Source of the DNA: Mangrovimicrobium sp033283265
GTDB taxonomy: Bacteria > Pseudomonadota > Gammaproteobacteria > Pseudomonadales > Halieaceae
Direction: 5' to 3'
DNA: 64,000 bases
Assembly (NCBI GenBank): GCA_033283265.1
Contig: JAWMQN010000001.1
Span: forward strand, 1,981,941-2,045,940
Shown: positions 1-8,240 of the stretch, piece after piece
Position numbering within the stretch: the first letter of the stretch is position 1
Layout: each line of letters opens with the position of its first letter
The notes under the pieces: generated by a model
Told to the model about the DNA's origin: nothing
Database searches by the model: none
Seen by the model: only the letters and a program-made list of their open reading frames with translations
Made by a program: the position numbers and the translations under genes

Positions 1-37
1 CGGGGAATGCCGGACCGCAGCCCGCCAATTTAAAATA

Positions 38-75
38 CAATCACCCTTGTTTTTTTATGGATTAACTGCTAGCTT
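38..75 (+). promoter_or_regulatory. Operator-promoter site 1 (regulon motif)
   Basis: The core CAATCACCCTTG (38-49) is followed by a T-tract. Its last TTG begins a -35 box TTGTTT (47-52); 17 bp later lies a -10 box TAGCTT (70-75). The same layout recurs at eight other intergenic positions in the window. It would drive the operon that starts at 171. The boxes and spacing are seen; regulation by the TetR protein at 16439-17116 is inference. Confidence 0.6.
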
Positions 76-170
76 AAACCACATCATAAACCCGGGTGGC
101 GGCACTGGCCTCGCGCCGTCGTGAAGCAGCCACCCCCGTGCAACACTGGTCCTGCACCAGGAGGATAAAA

Positions 171-1502
171 ATGACGAGCGTTTCCCTGCCGCGCGACCTG
201 CAGCGGCCCCCCAAGCAAACCGAGGCCGAACTGCGCGGCAACCTGGTCAGCGCCACCCGCTACACCTCCCCCGACTACCTGCAACGCGAATTCGAGCGGG
301 TCTGGCGGCGGGTGTGGAATATCGGCGGCGTCAGCTACCAGATGCCCGAGACCGGCGACTACCTGATGAGCGAACTCGGCCCGGACTCCATCATCATGGT
401 GCGCCAGGAGGACGGCAGCGTGCGCGCCTTCCACAACGCCTGCGCCCACCGCGCCGCGCGCATCACCGAGGCGGTCGAGGGCCACACCCAGCGCTTCCAC
501 TGCCCCTACCACGGCTGGCAGTTCGACATCACCGGCGTGGTGGTGGAGGTACCCACCCCGGAGGACTTTCCCCAGGGCAATCCCTGCGGCAAGGCCCACC
601 TGAAGGAGGTCCGCTGCGAGGAAATGTTCGGCATGGTCTGGTTCAACATGGACGACAGCGCCCCGACCCTGGCCGAGTTCCTCGGCGAGACCGTGGTCAC
701 CGAACTGGCCTCCCACCGCATGGAGGAGATGGTGCGGGTGATGGACATCACCGCGGAAGCCGAGTGCAACTGGAAGATCCTCACCGACAACTTCAACGAG
801 TCCTACCACGTCACCGTGCTGCACCCGGAGCTGGTGCCCTACATCGCCGCGGACTACGACGACTGCCAGTTCGACCTGCTGCCCGAAGGCCACAACCGCG
901 GCTGGTTCCCCTCCTTCATGCCCTCCAAAGTCTGGGACAAGGACACCATCGGCGAGCCCCTGGTCAGCCTCGCCGCCGCCTGGGATATCGACAGCAGCCA
1001 GTACGTCGGCCGCGACAGCTGGAAGCAGCTGCGCCTCGATGTGCAGAAGAAAAAACGCCAGCTCGGCGAGCAGCGCGGCTTCAGGCACTACGAGCACCTG
1101 GCCGATTACCAGCTCACCGATTACGTGATCTACAACCTCTTCCCCAACAACGTGATCACCGTCGGCCCGGACGGCGTGCAACTGCTGCGCCCGCGGCCGC
1201 ACCCCACGGACCCGGCCCAGCACCTCTTCGATCACTGGTGGCTGGTGAACCGGATCGAGGGCCAGGAGTTTACCCCCTCCCCCGCCGGCGGCCCCGACCT
1301 GCCGGTGGAAGACGCCGAGCACGAGCACATCCGCTACGGCGAGAAGACCCTCGGCACCACCGCCGACCAGGACCTCAGCATCGGCAAGGCCCAGCAGCGC
1401 GGGCTGACCTCGGCCGGTTACCAGGAGAATTTCTACCTGGCCAACCAGGAGCGGCGGGTGCAGCGCTTCCACGAGGTACTCGACCAGTACATGGCCGACT
1501 GA
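171..1502 (+). CDS. Rieske aromatic ring-hydroxylating oxygenase, alpha subunit (1 of 4)
   Basis: This is a 443-residue non-heme iron oxygenase subunit that would insert oxygen into an organic substrate using electrons from a ferredoxin. The Rieske [2Fe-2S] ligands are visible as CAHR (Cys91, His93) and CPYHGW (Cys111, His114). The catalytic domain has the ligand stretch DNFNESYHVTVLH (His213, His218). ATG 171 is chosen because AGGAGG lies 6 bp upstream; an in-frame GTG farther upstream lacks a ribosome site. It is first in an operon with a SnoaL-like protein and a WS/DGAT acyltransferase, downstream of operator site 1. No beta subunit or reductase is nearby, so it may be a homomultimeric alpha-only enzyme. 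Substrate unknown. Confidence 0.9.
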   Translation: MTSVSLPRDLQRPPKQTEAELRGNLVSATRYTSPDYLQREFERVWRRVWNIGGVSYQMPETGDYLMSELGPDSIIMVRQEDGSVRAFHNACAHRAARITEAVEGHTQRFHCPYHGWQFDITGVVVEVPTPEDFPQGNPCGKAHLKEVRCEEMFGMVWFNMDDSAPTLAEFLGETVVTELASHRMEEMVRVMDITAEAECNWKILTDNFNESYHVTVLHPELVPYIAADYDDCQFDLLPEGHNRGWFPSFMPSKVWDKDTIGEPLVSLAAAWDIDSSQYVGRDSWKQLRLDVQKKKRQLGEQRGFRHYEHLADYQLTDYVIYNLFPNNVITVGPDGVQLLRPRPHPTDPAQHLFDHWWLVNRIEGQEFTPSPAGGPDLPVEDAEHEHIRYGEKTLGTTADQDLSIGKAQQRGLTSAGYQENFYLANQERRVQRFHEVLDQYMAD

Positions 1503-1514
1503 GCACGCCCGGCT

Positions 1515-1536
1515 CCGGGCAGCGCCTGCTGCCCGG
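1515..1536 (+). other. Intercistronic hairpin
   Basis: Perfect 9-bp stem CCGGGCAGC / GCTGCCCGG with a 4-nt loop (GCCT) between the Rieske gene and the SnoaL-like gene. There is no T-run, so it is more likely an mRNA-stabilising or processing hairpin than an intrinsic terminator. Confidence 0.5.
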
Positions 1537-1569
1537 CCTACCCCACCCGACGATCCGGAGGAAGCCCCC

Positions 1570-1989
1570 ATGTCATTTACCGGCCCCTTTGAAGACCGCT
1601 TCGCCATCCGCGAACTCATGGAGCACTACGCCGACGCGGTGATGCAGCGCGACGCGCAATCCTGGGGCGAGGTCTGGGCGGAGGACGCCACCTGGTCGCT
1701 GCCCGAATTCGAGGGCCTGGAATGGTTCGAGGGCCGCGATGCCATTGTCGCCGGCTGGGTAGCCTCCATGGGCGACTACCCGGGCCTGATCTACATCGCC
1801 ACGCCCGGCGCCATCAACGTCGACGGCGACGAGGCAACCGCCCGCACCTACACCTCGGAAATATTCCCCGGCCCGGACGGTGGCACCCTGCGCGTGCGCG
1901 GCCAGTACGACGACACGCTGCGCAAGCATAACGGGCGCTGGCTGTTCACTTCACGCGTGTACAAGACCCTGCGCACAGACCCGTCCTGA
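1570..1989 (+). CDS. SnoaL-like / NTF2-fold small protein (1 of 3)
   Basis: The 139-residue protein has the look of the NTF2-like SnoaL_4 family: an N-terminal helix DRFAIRELMEHYADAV, then a strand region WAEDATW and a C-terminal WLFTSRVYKTL. Members include ketosteroid isomerases, polyketide cyclases, dehydratases and small oxygenase beta subunits. GGAGGAAG precedes the ATG. It follows the Rieske alpha gene, so it could act on the hydroxylated product or pair with the oxygenase as a beta-like subunit (inference). Two relatives lie at 5960-6379 and 11625-12032. Confidence 0.8.
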   Translation: MSFTGPFEDRFAIRELMEHYADAVMQRDAQSWGEVWAEDATWSLPEFEGLEWFEGRDAIVAGWVASMGDYPGLIYIATPGAINVDGDEATARTYTSEIFPGPDGGTLRVRGQYDDTLRKHNGRWLFTSRVYKTLRTDPS

Positions 1990-2009
1990 GGGGCGAAGGT
2001 AAACCAATC

Positions 2010-3458
2010 ATGCCCTACGAAAGAGTCAGCCTCTCCGACGCCTCCTGGCTGTTGATGGAAAGCCGCGAGCGGCCCATGCACGTCGCCACCCTGCTGATCT
2101 ACTCGCCGCCGCCGGATGCCGGGGAAGACTACCTCGGCAAGCTGGTCAGCGACCTGCGCGGCTCCACCGAGTTCGCCGACCCCTTCAACCGGCGCCTGGT
2201 CGACTACAGCCTGCGCCTGATGAACCCGATGTGGATGCGCGACTACGACCTCGACATGGAATTCCACGTGCGCCACCAGGCGCTGCCGCAGCCCGGCGGC
2301 GAACGCGAGCTGGGCATGCTGATTTCGCGCCTGCACAGCAACCCGATGGATTTCAGCCGGCCGCTGTGGGAATACCACGTGATCGAGGGGCTGGAGGGCG
2401 GCCGCTTCGCGGTCTACTTCAAGATGCACCACTCGATGGTCGACGGTATCGCCGGCATCCGCATGTTGCAGCGCTCCATGTCTACCGACCCCGGGGAGAC
2501 GGAAACGCCGGCGCTGTGGAGTGCCCACCCACCCGGCGCCGAAAGCACCCAGACGGCAAAGTCACTGGTGGGCAACCTGCTCTCGGCGGCGCATACCGCG
2601 AGTTCGATCGTCGGTGTCGGCAGGGGCCTGATGAGCATGGTGCGGGCGGCCCGGGACCGCGACGACCCGGCCAAGCTGCCCTTCCAGACCCCGGTCTCCA
2701 TCCTCAACCACCGGATTCACAGCCAGCGCCGCTTCGCCACCCAGCAGTACGATTTCGCCCGCATCCGCCAGCTCTCCAAGCAGGCCGGCTGCACCGTCAA
2801 CGACATCATCCTCGGCCTGTGCAGCGGCGCCCTGCGGCGCTTTCTCAAGGAACTCGGCGCCCTGCCCGGGCGCGCGCTGACCGCGGGCATCCCGGTCTCC
2901 TTGCGGGCCAAGGACGACGAGGGGGCGGGCTCGGCGGTGAGCTTCATCATCGCCGACCTGGCCACCAACATCGCCGACCCGCAGCGCCGGCTCAACGCGA
3001 TTGCCGCCTCCACCCGGCGCGCCAAGGCGCTGATGAGCGACATGCCGCGGGATACCATCGAGCGCTACACCGCCGCGGTGATGACCCCCTACAGCCTGCA
3101 GATGCTCGCCGGCCTCGAGGGCAGGACCCGGCCAGTCTTCAACGTCACCGTGTCCAACGTGCCCGGCCCCACCGAGCCGCTGTATTTTCGCGGCTCGCGG
3201 CTCGAGGCCATGTACCCGGTCTCCGCGGTCACCCACGGCCAGGCCCTCAACATCACCTGCTACAGCTATGCCGGCACGCTGACCTTCGGCTTCGCCGGCT
3301 GCCGCGACACCCTGCCCCACATGCAGCGCCTCGCCGTCTACACGGGCGAGGCACTGGAGGAACTGGAACAGGTCTATGCCCGCAAGGGCAAGGCGGCAAA
3401 CGCCAAGGGGCTGAGCGCGGTGGTGCCGAAGCAGGGCAAGCGCTCGGCGGACGGCTAG
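2010..3458 (+). CDS. WS/DGAT-family O-acyltransferase
   Basis: The 482-residue protein carries the wax ester synthase/diacylglycerol acyltransferase active-site motif HHxxxDG as HHSMVDG (His140, His141, Asp145, Gly146) and the family-typical C-terminal NVTVSNVPGP segment. Such enzymes move an acyl group from acyl-CoA to an alcohol or diacylglycerol. It sits 20 bp after the SnoaL-like gene in the oxygenase operon. This raises the possibility that it acylates a hydroxylated pathway intermediate, or stores excess acyl-CoA. Neither role can be proven from sequence. Length is normal for the family. Confidence 0.88.
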   Translation: MPYERVSLSDASWLLMESRERPMHVATLLIYSPPPDAGEDYLGKLVSDLRGSTEFADPFNRRLVDYSLRLMNPMWMRDYDLDMEFHVRHQALPQPGGERELGMLISRLHSNPMDFSRPLWEYHVIEGLEGGRFAVYFKMHHSMVDGIAGIRMLQRSMSTDPGETETPALWSAHPPGAESTQTAKSLVGNLLSAAHTASSIVGVGRGLMSMVRAARDRDDPAKLPFQTPVSILNHRIHSQRRFATQQYDFARIRQLSKQAGCTVNDIILGLCSGALRRFLKELGALPGRALTAGIPVSLRAKDDEGAGSAVSFIIADLATNIADPQRRLNAIAASTRRAKALMSDMPRDTIERYTAAVMTPYSLQMLAGLEGRTRPVFNVTVSNVPGPTEPLYFRGSRLEAMYPVSAVTHGQALNITCYSYAGTLTFGFAGCRDTLPHMQRLAVYTGEALEELEQVYARKGKAANAKGLSAVVPKQGKRSADG

Positions 3459-3465
3459 GCGCCGG

Positions 3466-4479
3466 TCAATCCGGCGCCACGCGCACCAGGCACTTGCCGC
3501 GGGACGTGCCGCGCATCATGTCGCAGAAGGCCCGGGGGGTCTGTTCCAGCCCGTCGTAGACCTGGCTGAAACTCTTTACCGAGCCCGCCTGCAGGCAGGC
3601 GCCGAGGCCTTCGATGGCGGCGGGGAACTGCGCCGCGTAATCGGAGAACATGAAGCCCTCCGCCCGCGCCCGCTTGGTGATCAGCTCCCAGGTGTTGTAC
3701 ACCGGCTGGGGCTGGTCCAGCTCGTACTGGGCAATGGCGCCGCAGAGCACCAGCCGGGCCCGCTCACGCAGGTTGCCGAGGGCGGCATCGAGCACCGCGC
3801 CACCGACGTTGTCGAACATGATGTCGATGCCCTCCGGGGCGAACTCGGCCAGCGCGGCCGACAGGTCCGGGTAGCGCTCGCGGCTGATGGCGACGTGGTA
3901 ACCCACCTCCTCGCGCAGCCACTGCGCCTTGGCCTCGCTGCTGGTCAGCCCGATGCAGTGGCAGCCGGCCTTGCGGCCCAGCTGCCCGACCACCGTACCG
4001 ACGGCACCACCGGCGGCACTCACCAGCAGGATGTCGCCCTGCTGTGGGCGGCCGATGTCGTAGAGCCCGAACCAGGCCGTCATGCCGGTGGGGCCGAGGG
4101 TGGACATGTACTCGTGCAGGGGCAGCGCCGGGTTCACCTCGAGGATGCTGCACAGGTCGCTGCCGTCCACCAGGCTGTACTCCTCCCAGGCGGTGCGCGC
4201 GCTGACGATGGCGCCCACGGGAAAATCCGCGTGGCGGCTCTCGACCACCTCGCCCAGCACGATGCTCTGCACCGGCACTTCCAGCTGCATGCCCGGCAGG
4301 TAGTTGTCGCCGGAGTCGGCATTCATCCACTGGCGGAAGCCTGCATCCATGGAAAAATAGTGATTGCGGGTGACAAAGGTGCCCTCGGCGGCCTGCGGGC
4401 GCTCGCCCTCGCGCAGGGCGAAGTCACTTTCACTGATCTCCCCCTCGGGGTAGCGGGCCAGCACAATACTTCGGTTCAT
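3466..4479 (-). CDS. NADP-dependent MDR oxidoreductase (1 of 2)
   Basis: This 337-residue zinc-free medium-chain reductase belongs to the group that reduces alkenals, enones or quinones (curcumin/leukotriene B4 reductase type). The nucleotide-binding loop SAAGGAVGTVVGQLG and the segment FDNVGGAVLDAAL are visible. It is last of a three-gene leftward operon (SDR, EthD-like, MDR) that runs convergent with the WS/DGAT gene only 7 bp away. It is a likely reducer of an unsaturated carbonyl intermediate. A paralogue lies at 42624-43652. Confidence 0.87.
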   Translation of the reverse strand: MNRSIVLARYPEGEISESDFALREGERPQAAEGTFVTRNHYFSMDAGFRQWMNADSGDNYLPGMQLEVPVQSIVLGEVVESRHADFPVGAIVSARTAWEEYSLVDGSDLCSILEVNPALPLHEYMSTLGPTGMTAWFGLYDIGRPQQGDILLVSAAGGAVGTVVGQLGRKAGCHCIGLTSSEAKAQWLREEVGYHVAISRERYPDLSAALAEFAPEGIDIMFDNVGGAVLDAALGNLRERARLVLCGAIAQYELDQPQPVYNTWELITKRARAEGFMFSDYAAQFPAAIEGLGACLQAGSVKSFSQVYDGLEQTPRAFCDMMRGTSRGKCLVRVAPD

Positions 4480-4485
4480 CGTGAT

Positions 4486-4851
4486 TCAATCCATATCCGA
4501 TTCAAATTCCTCGACGAAGAACGAGCGGATGCTCGCCCGGTCGAACAGGCGCTCCTCGTCCGCGGCGATCTCGGCGGCAATCGCCGGTGCGGCCAGTTGT
4601 GCCATCACCCGCTCGAAGGTCGGGCGGTCGGGAAACCAGATTTCCATCAGCACGTCGTAGTCATTCTCCGACGCTGCGCGGGCCGCCGTGGCGACCGGTG
4701 TGAGGAAACGGCGCACATAACGCAGCGCGTGCGGGCGCAGGTAGTGTTCGCCGAGCAGGCGGTGACCCTCGCTCGCCGATTCATAGGCCTCGATGAACTC
4801 CGCCATCGACAGCCCGGGTTTGCGCCTCATCAGCGAGACAAGTTTCAGCAT
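4486..4851 (-). CDS. EthD-domain protein
   Basis: A 121-residue single-domain protein with an EthD-like ferredoxin fold; it opens MLKLVSLMRRKPGLSMAEF, typical of the family. EthD-type proteins accompany degradative oxidoreductases and often act on aldehydes, ketones or decarboxylation steps, but most lack a defined reaction. It lies 6 bp upstream of the MDR gene and 16 bp downstream of the SDR gene, clearly in one operon. No precise function is assigned. Confidence 0.75.
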   Translation of the reverse strand: MLKLVSLMRRKPGLSMAEFIEAYESASEGHRLLGEHYLRPHALRYVRRFLTPVATAARAASENDYDVLMEIWFPDRPTFERVMAQLAAPAIAAEIAADEERLFDRASIRSFFVEEFESDMD

Positions 4852-4867
4852 CGCCGGCGAGCCCCGC

Positions 4868-5638
4868 TTATCCGCCCATCATCTCCTCGACGGTGGGTAT
4901 GCGGCGCAGGGTCTGCCCGCCGGAGATGTCGATCAGCTGCCCGGTGATGAAGGCCTCGTCGGAAGCCAGCCACAGGGCGGCGTTGGCCATGTCCTCCGGC
5001 TGCGGCAGGCGGCCGAGGGGAATCTCCTTGAGGAAGGCCGGCTCGATACTGGGGATCTCCAGGTAGCCGGCGGTCATCGCGCTGGGGGTGAAACCCGGCG
5101 ACAGGGAATTGATGCGAATTTTCTGCGGCCCGTACTCCACCGCTGCCACCCGCACGATCTGGTCGGCGCCTTTCTTGGTGCCGGAGTAAACAGCCAGTCC
5201 CGGCGGCGCGAGTATGGTCGCCTGGGAGGAGGTAGTGACGATCGAGCCGCCGTCCGTCATCCGCGCCGCCATCTGCTTGATGAACAGGGCGGTGCCGATC
5301 AGGTGCACGTCGCAGGCCTGCTGGAGCATTTCCCGGGTGCATTCCGCGACGCTGGACTGGGCATCCACGCCGGAAAAGTTCAGCGCCGCATCGAGCTTGC
5401 CGTAGGCCGCCACCGCGGCGTCGGCGAGGGCCGAGAGTTGTTCCTCGTCGGTGATATCGCAGGCCATGGCGCGCGCGCCGAGCGCCCCGGCGATATCGGC
5501 CACGCGCTCGGCGCGGCGCGAGGCCAGGATGAGATTGGCGCCCTCGGCGGCAAAGCGCCGCGCGGTCGCCGCGCCCATGCTGCGCTCGTCCGAGACACCG
5601 AGAATAACCACCGACTTTCCTTCCAGTCTGCCAGCCAT
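4868..5638 (-). CDS. SDR-family oxidoreductase (1 of 7)
   Basis: 256-residue short-chain dehydrogenase. The cofactor loop is GVSDERSMG near residue 14, a variant of TGxxxGxG that resembles enoyl-reductase-type SDRs. The catalytic triad appears as STSS...YSGTK. The C-terminal SGGQTLRR is normal for the fold. AGAGG precedes the start. It leads the leftward operon with the EthD and MDR genes and would be expressed from the divergent region around 5846. It probably oxidises or reduces a cyclic alcohol/ketone; substrate unknown. Confidence 0.85.
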   Translation of the reverse strand: MAGRLEGKSVVILGVSDERSMGAATARRFAAEGANLILASRRAERVADIAGALGARAMACDITDEEQLSALADAAVAAYGKLDAALNFSGVDAQSSVAECTREMLQQACDVHLIGTALFIKQMAARMTDGGSIVTTSSQATILAPPGLAVYSGTKKGADQIVRVAAVEYGPQKIRINSLSPGFTPSAMTAGYLEIPSIEPAFLKEIPLGRLPQPEDMANAALWLASDEAFITGQLIDISGGQTLRRIPTVEEMMGG

Positions 5639-5840
5639 GTGTATTTCCTCTTCGTATCAGCTGTAGGGTTCGCGGCCGGCCTGGTCGCCAGGCACTGCGG
5701 GAAGACGGGGATGACGCGCTCGCGGGTAGCTGCTCACAGCCCGCAAATGTGCTCGCGTCGCTGCATCCACTTCTTATTTCCCAGTCGCAGCTGGCCGGTA
5801 TGCGTTGCGAGAAATCATTCTGGCACAGCCTTGCCAATAT

Positions 5841-5880
5841 TAAAACCATCATTGACGTTTTTTATTTGCAGCCCTAGACT
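5841..5880 (+). promoter_or_regulatory. Operator-promoter site 2 (degenerate motif)
   Basis: The core CCATCATTGACG (5846-5857) is flanked by TTAAAA and TTTTTTATT. A strong rightward promoter is visible: TTGACG (5852-5857), 17 bp, TAGACT (5875-5880). It lies in the 321-bp divergent gap between the SDR at 4868-5638 and the SnoaL-like gene at 5960. The rest of the gap shows no gene. The core is the weakest match among the nine sites. Confidence 0.5.
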
Positions 5881-5959
5881 GTGCCCCAGCCTGCGGGCCA
5901 AGACCGCGCTTGCACGAGAATCAGCGACGCCCCGCAGCCCGGCGAAAAGAGGAATAACA

Positions 5960-6379
5960 ATGCAGCGACTTATCGACGAATCAGATATCCAGCGGGTCCT
6001 CATGCTCTACGCCGAGTCACTCGACCGGCGCGACTACGACGCCCTCGATGCGGTATTCACCGCCGACGCCACCAGCCACTACGAGGGCATCGGCCATTTC
6101 AACGGCATCGAGGCGATCAAGGGCCTGATGGTGAACGTGCTCGAGCGCTGCGGCCCCACCCAGCATTTCATCGGCAGCGTACGTATCGCCGTCGACGGCG
6201 ACAGCGCCGAGGCGCGCTGCTACCTGCAGGCGATCCACGTCGGCAAGGGTGACTACAGCGGCGAGTTGCTCACGGTGTGGGGCGAATACCGTGACCGCCT
6301 GCAGCGCAGAGCAGAGGGCTGGCGCATCGTCCACCGCGAGCTGGCCAGTATTCACTCCGCCGGCGATATCGGGCTGTAA
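5960..6379 (+). CDS. SnoaL-like / NTF2-fold small protein (2 of 3)
   Basis: 139 residues with the nuclear-transport-factor-2-like pattern: helix DESDIQRVLMLYAESLDRRDYDALDA split by FTADATSHYEG, ending WRIVHRELASIH. AGAGGAATAAC precedes ATG 5960. It is the first gene of a two-gene operon with a KstD-like flavoprotein 18 bp downstream. This pairing echoes ketosteroid isomerase with ketosteroid dehydrogenase, but the role is inference. It is the same family as 1570-1989 and 11625-12032. Confidence 0.8.
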   Translation: MQRLIDESDIQRVLMLYAESLDRRDYDALDAVFTADATSHYEGIGHFNGIEAIKGLMVNVLERCGPTQHFIGSVRIAVDGDSAEARCYLQAIHVGKGDYSGELLTVWGEYRDRLQRRAEGWRIVHRELASIHSAGDIGL

Positions 6380-6397
6380 ACGAAGGGACAGACTGCC

Positions 6398-7846
6398 ATG
6401 CAACAGGCAATTATCGACGCCGCCGGGGTCGACGAATTTCACGACGAATGCGATGTACTGGTCATCGGCTACGGCATCGCTGGCGCCTGCGCCGCGCTGG
6501 AAGCCCGCCGCGCCGGCGGCGACGCACTGGTGCTCGAGCGCTCCAGCGCCGGTGGCGGGGCCAGCGCGCTGTCCTCGGGCATCTTCTATCTCGGCGGCGG
6601 CACCGCGGTGCAGCAGGCCTGCGGCTTCGACGACAGCGCCGACAACATGTACCGCTTCATGCTCGCCAGCATGGGCAGCGAGGACGCCGACCTGGTGCAG
6701 CGCTACTGCGCCGACAACGTCGAGCACTTCAACTGGCTGGAAGCCCAGGGCATTCCCTTCGAGCGCAGCTACTACAAGGACAAGGCGGTGTTCCTGCTCA
6801 GTACCGAAGGCCTGATCAGCACCGGCAACGAAAAAGTCTGGCCCTACCGGGAGATCGCCCGGCCGGTGCCCCGCGGCCACCAGGTGGCGCAGGCCGGCGA
6901 GAGCCCCGGCGGCGCCGCCATGGACGCACTGATCGCACGCTGTGCAGAGGCCGACGTGCGCTCCGAATTCGACTCCCAGGTGACGGCGCTGCTGCGCGAC
7001 GCCGAGGGACGCATCTGCGGTGTACAGTCCCGCCAGCAGGGCCAGCTGCGCCACTACCGCGCCCGCCGCGGGGTGGTGCTGGCCAGCGGCGGCTTCTCCA
7101 TGAACCTGCCCATGGTGCGCGAGCACTGGCCGGAGTACACCGAGACCTGCGAACCGCTTGGGGGCGCCTATAGTGATGGCTCCGGCATCAAACTCGGTAC
7201 AAGCGCGGGGGCGCAAACCGACGCGATGTCCGGGGTCATCGCTACCGCCTCGATCTACCCGCCCGGGCAGCTGATCAAGGGCATCGTGGTCAACAGCGCA
7301 GGGCGGCGCTTCGTCGCCGAGGACAGCTACCACGGCCGCCTCGGCGCCTTCATCTCCGAGCAGCCCGGGCAGCGCGCCTGGCTGATCGTCGATGCCGAGA
7401 TCTTCGCCTACCCGGAAATCGAGACCGCCCGCCACCAGCTGGTGGATGGCTTCGAGAGTGTCGCGGAAATGGAGCAGCGGCTGGAGCTGCCCGCAGGGGC
7501 GCTGTGCCGCACCCTCGACGACTACAATCGCCATGCGCGGGAGGGCTGCGATTTGCAGTTCCACAAACACCCGGACTGGCTGAAACCCCTCGATGAAGGC
7601 CCCTGGGCGGCCTTCGACATTTCCTTCGACCGCTCCAGCTACCTGTTCATCACCCTCGGCGGCCTGAAGACCGACCGCGACTCACGGGTGCTCGACAGCC
7701 GCGGCGCGGCCATCCCGGGGCTGTTCGCCGCCGGGGCCTGCGCGGCGCATATTCCGAAAAGCGGCAAGAGCTATGCCAGCGGCATGAGCCTCGGGCCCGG
7801 CTCCTACTTCGGCCGGGTCGCGGGGCGGGTGGCCATGGCGGGATAA
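6398..7846 (+). CDS. FAD-dependent dehydrogenase, fumarate reductase/KstD-like
   Basis: 482-residue flavoprotein. The Rossmann FAD motif GYGIAG (24-29) follows DVLVIG, and a C-terminal FAD loop GLFAAGACAAHI precedes SYASGMSLGPGSYFGRVAG. The architecture matches the FAD_binding_2 family, which includes fumarate reductases and 3-ketosteroid dehydrogenases. The expected reaction is introduction or removal of a C=C bond next to a carbonyl. It is co-transcribed with the SnoaL-like gene. No secretion signal or heme domain is present, so it should be cytoplasmic. The exact substrate cannot be read. Confidence 0.85.
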   Translation: MQQAIIDAAGVDEFHDECDVLVIGYGIAGACAALEARRAGGDALVLERSSAGGGASALSSGIFYLGGGTAVQQACGFDDSADNMYRFMLASMGSEDADLVQRYCADNVEHFNWLEAQGIPFERSYYKDKAVFLLSTEGLISTGNEKVWPYREIARPVPRGHQVAQAGESPGGAAMDALIARCAEADVRSEFDSQVTALLRDAEGRICGVQSRQQGQLRHYRARRGVVLASGGFSMNLPMVREHWPEYTETCEPLGGAYSDGSGIKLGTSAGAQTDAMSGVIATASIYPPGQLIKGIVVNSAGRRFVAEDSYHGRLGAFISEQPGQRAWLIVDAEIFAYPEIETARHQLVDGFESVAEMEQRLELPAGALCRTLDDYNRHAREGCDLQFHKHPDWLKPLDEGPWAAFDISFDRSSYLFITLGGLKTDRDSRVLDSRGAAIPGLFAAGACAAHIPKSGKSYASGMSLGPGSYFGRVAGRVAMAG

Positions 7847-7847
7847 G

Positions 7848-7868
7848 GGCCCCGGTGAAACCGGGGCC
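7848..7868. terminator. Bidirectional hairpin between convergent genes
   Basis: Perfect 8-bp GC stem GGCCCCGG / CCGGGGCC with loop TGAAA, located exactly between the 3' ends of the flavoprotein gene and the ferredoxin gene. It lacks a long T-run, so termination strength is uncertain. Confidence 0.55.
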
Positions 7869-7872
7869 GCAA

Positions 7873-8184
7873 TCAGTCGACCGCCACCTCGATATGGCCG
7901 TCGACGACGCGCAGCGGGAAGGTGGTGATGGGAGTCTGGGTCAGCTGGCCCACGGTGGAGCCGTCCTTGAGGTTGAAGCGCGCCCCGTGCAGTGGGCAGG
8001 AGATATAGCAGTTGCGGATGCGCCCCCCCTCCAGCGGCGAGGCCTGGTGGGTGCAGAGGTTTTTCACCGCGTAGAACTCGCCGCCGGCGTTGCACACCAG
8101 CACGCTGACGCCGCCGACATCGACCGCACGATTCTTGTTGCTGGCCAGTTCCTCTGCCGGGAAAAGCCGTTGGAAGTTGCTCAT
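7873..8184 (-). CDS. Rieske [2Fe-2S] ferredoxin
   Basis: 103-residue soluble electron carrier with both Rieske motifs: CTHQ (Cys44, His46) and CPLHG (Cys63, His66). It would pass electrons to a ring-hydroxylating oxygenase. The start at 8184 (MSNFQRLF) is preferred because AGGAG lies upstream; an upstream in-frame start gives an atypical extension. It follows the oxygenase alpha gene 8241-9419 in the same operon, so it is probably that enzyme's partner and perhaps serves the other three alphas. No ferredoxin reductase is in the window. Confidence 0.9.
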   Translation of the reverse strand: MSNFQRLFPAEELASNKNRAVDVGGVSVLVCNAGGEFYAVKNLCTHQASPLEGGRIRNCYISCPLHGARFNLKDGSTVGQLTQTPITTFPLRVVDGHIEVAVD

Positions 8185-8240
8185 CGTCTGCTCCTGCTCG
8201 GGGAAATTTTCCGCGCTCGCCGCGCCCTGCCAGAGCAGGT

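Noticed and set aside
84..1619. A 511-codon minus-strand frame opposite the first Rieske gene.
   Set aside because: Antisense shadow; no ribosome site and no recognisable domain.
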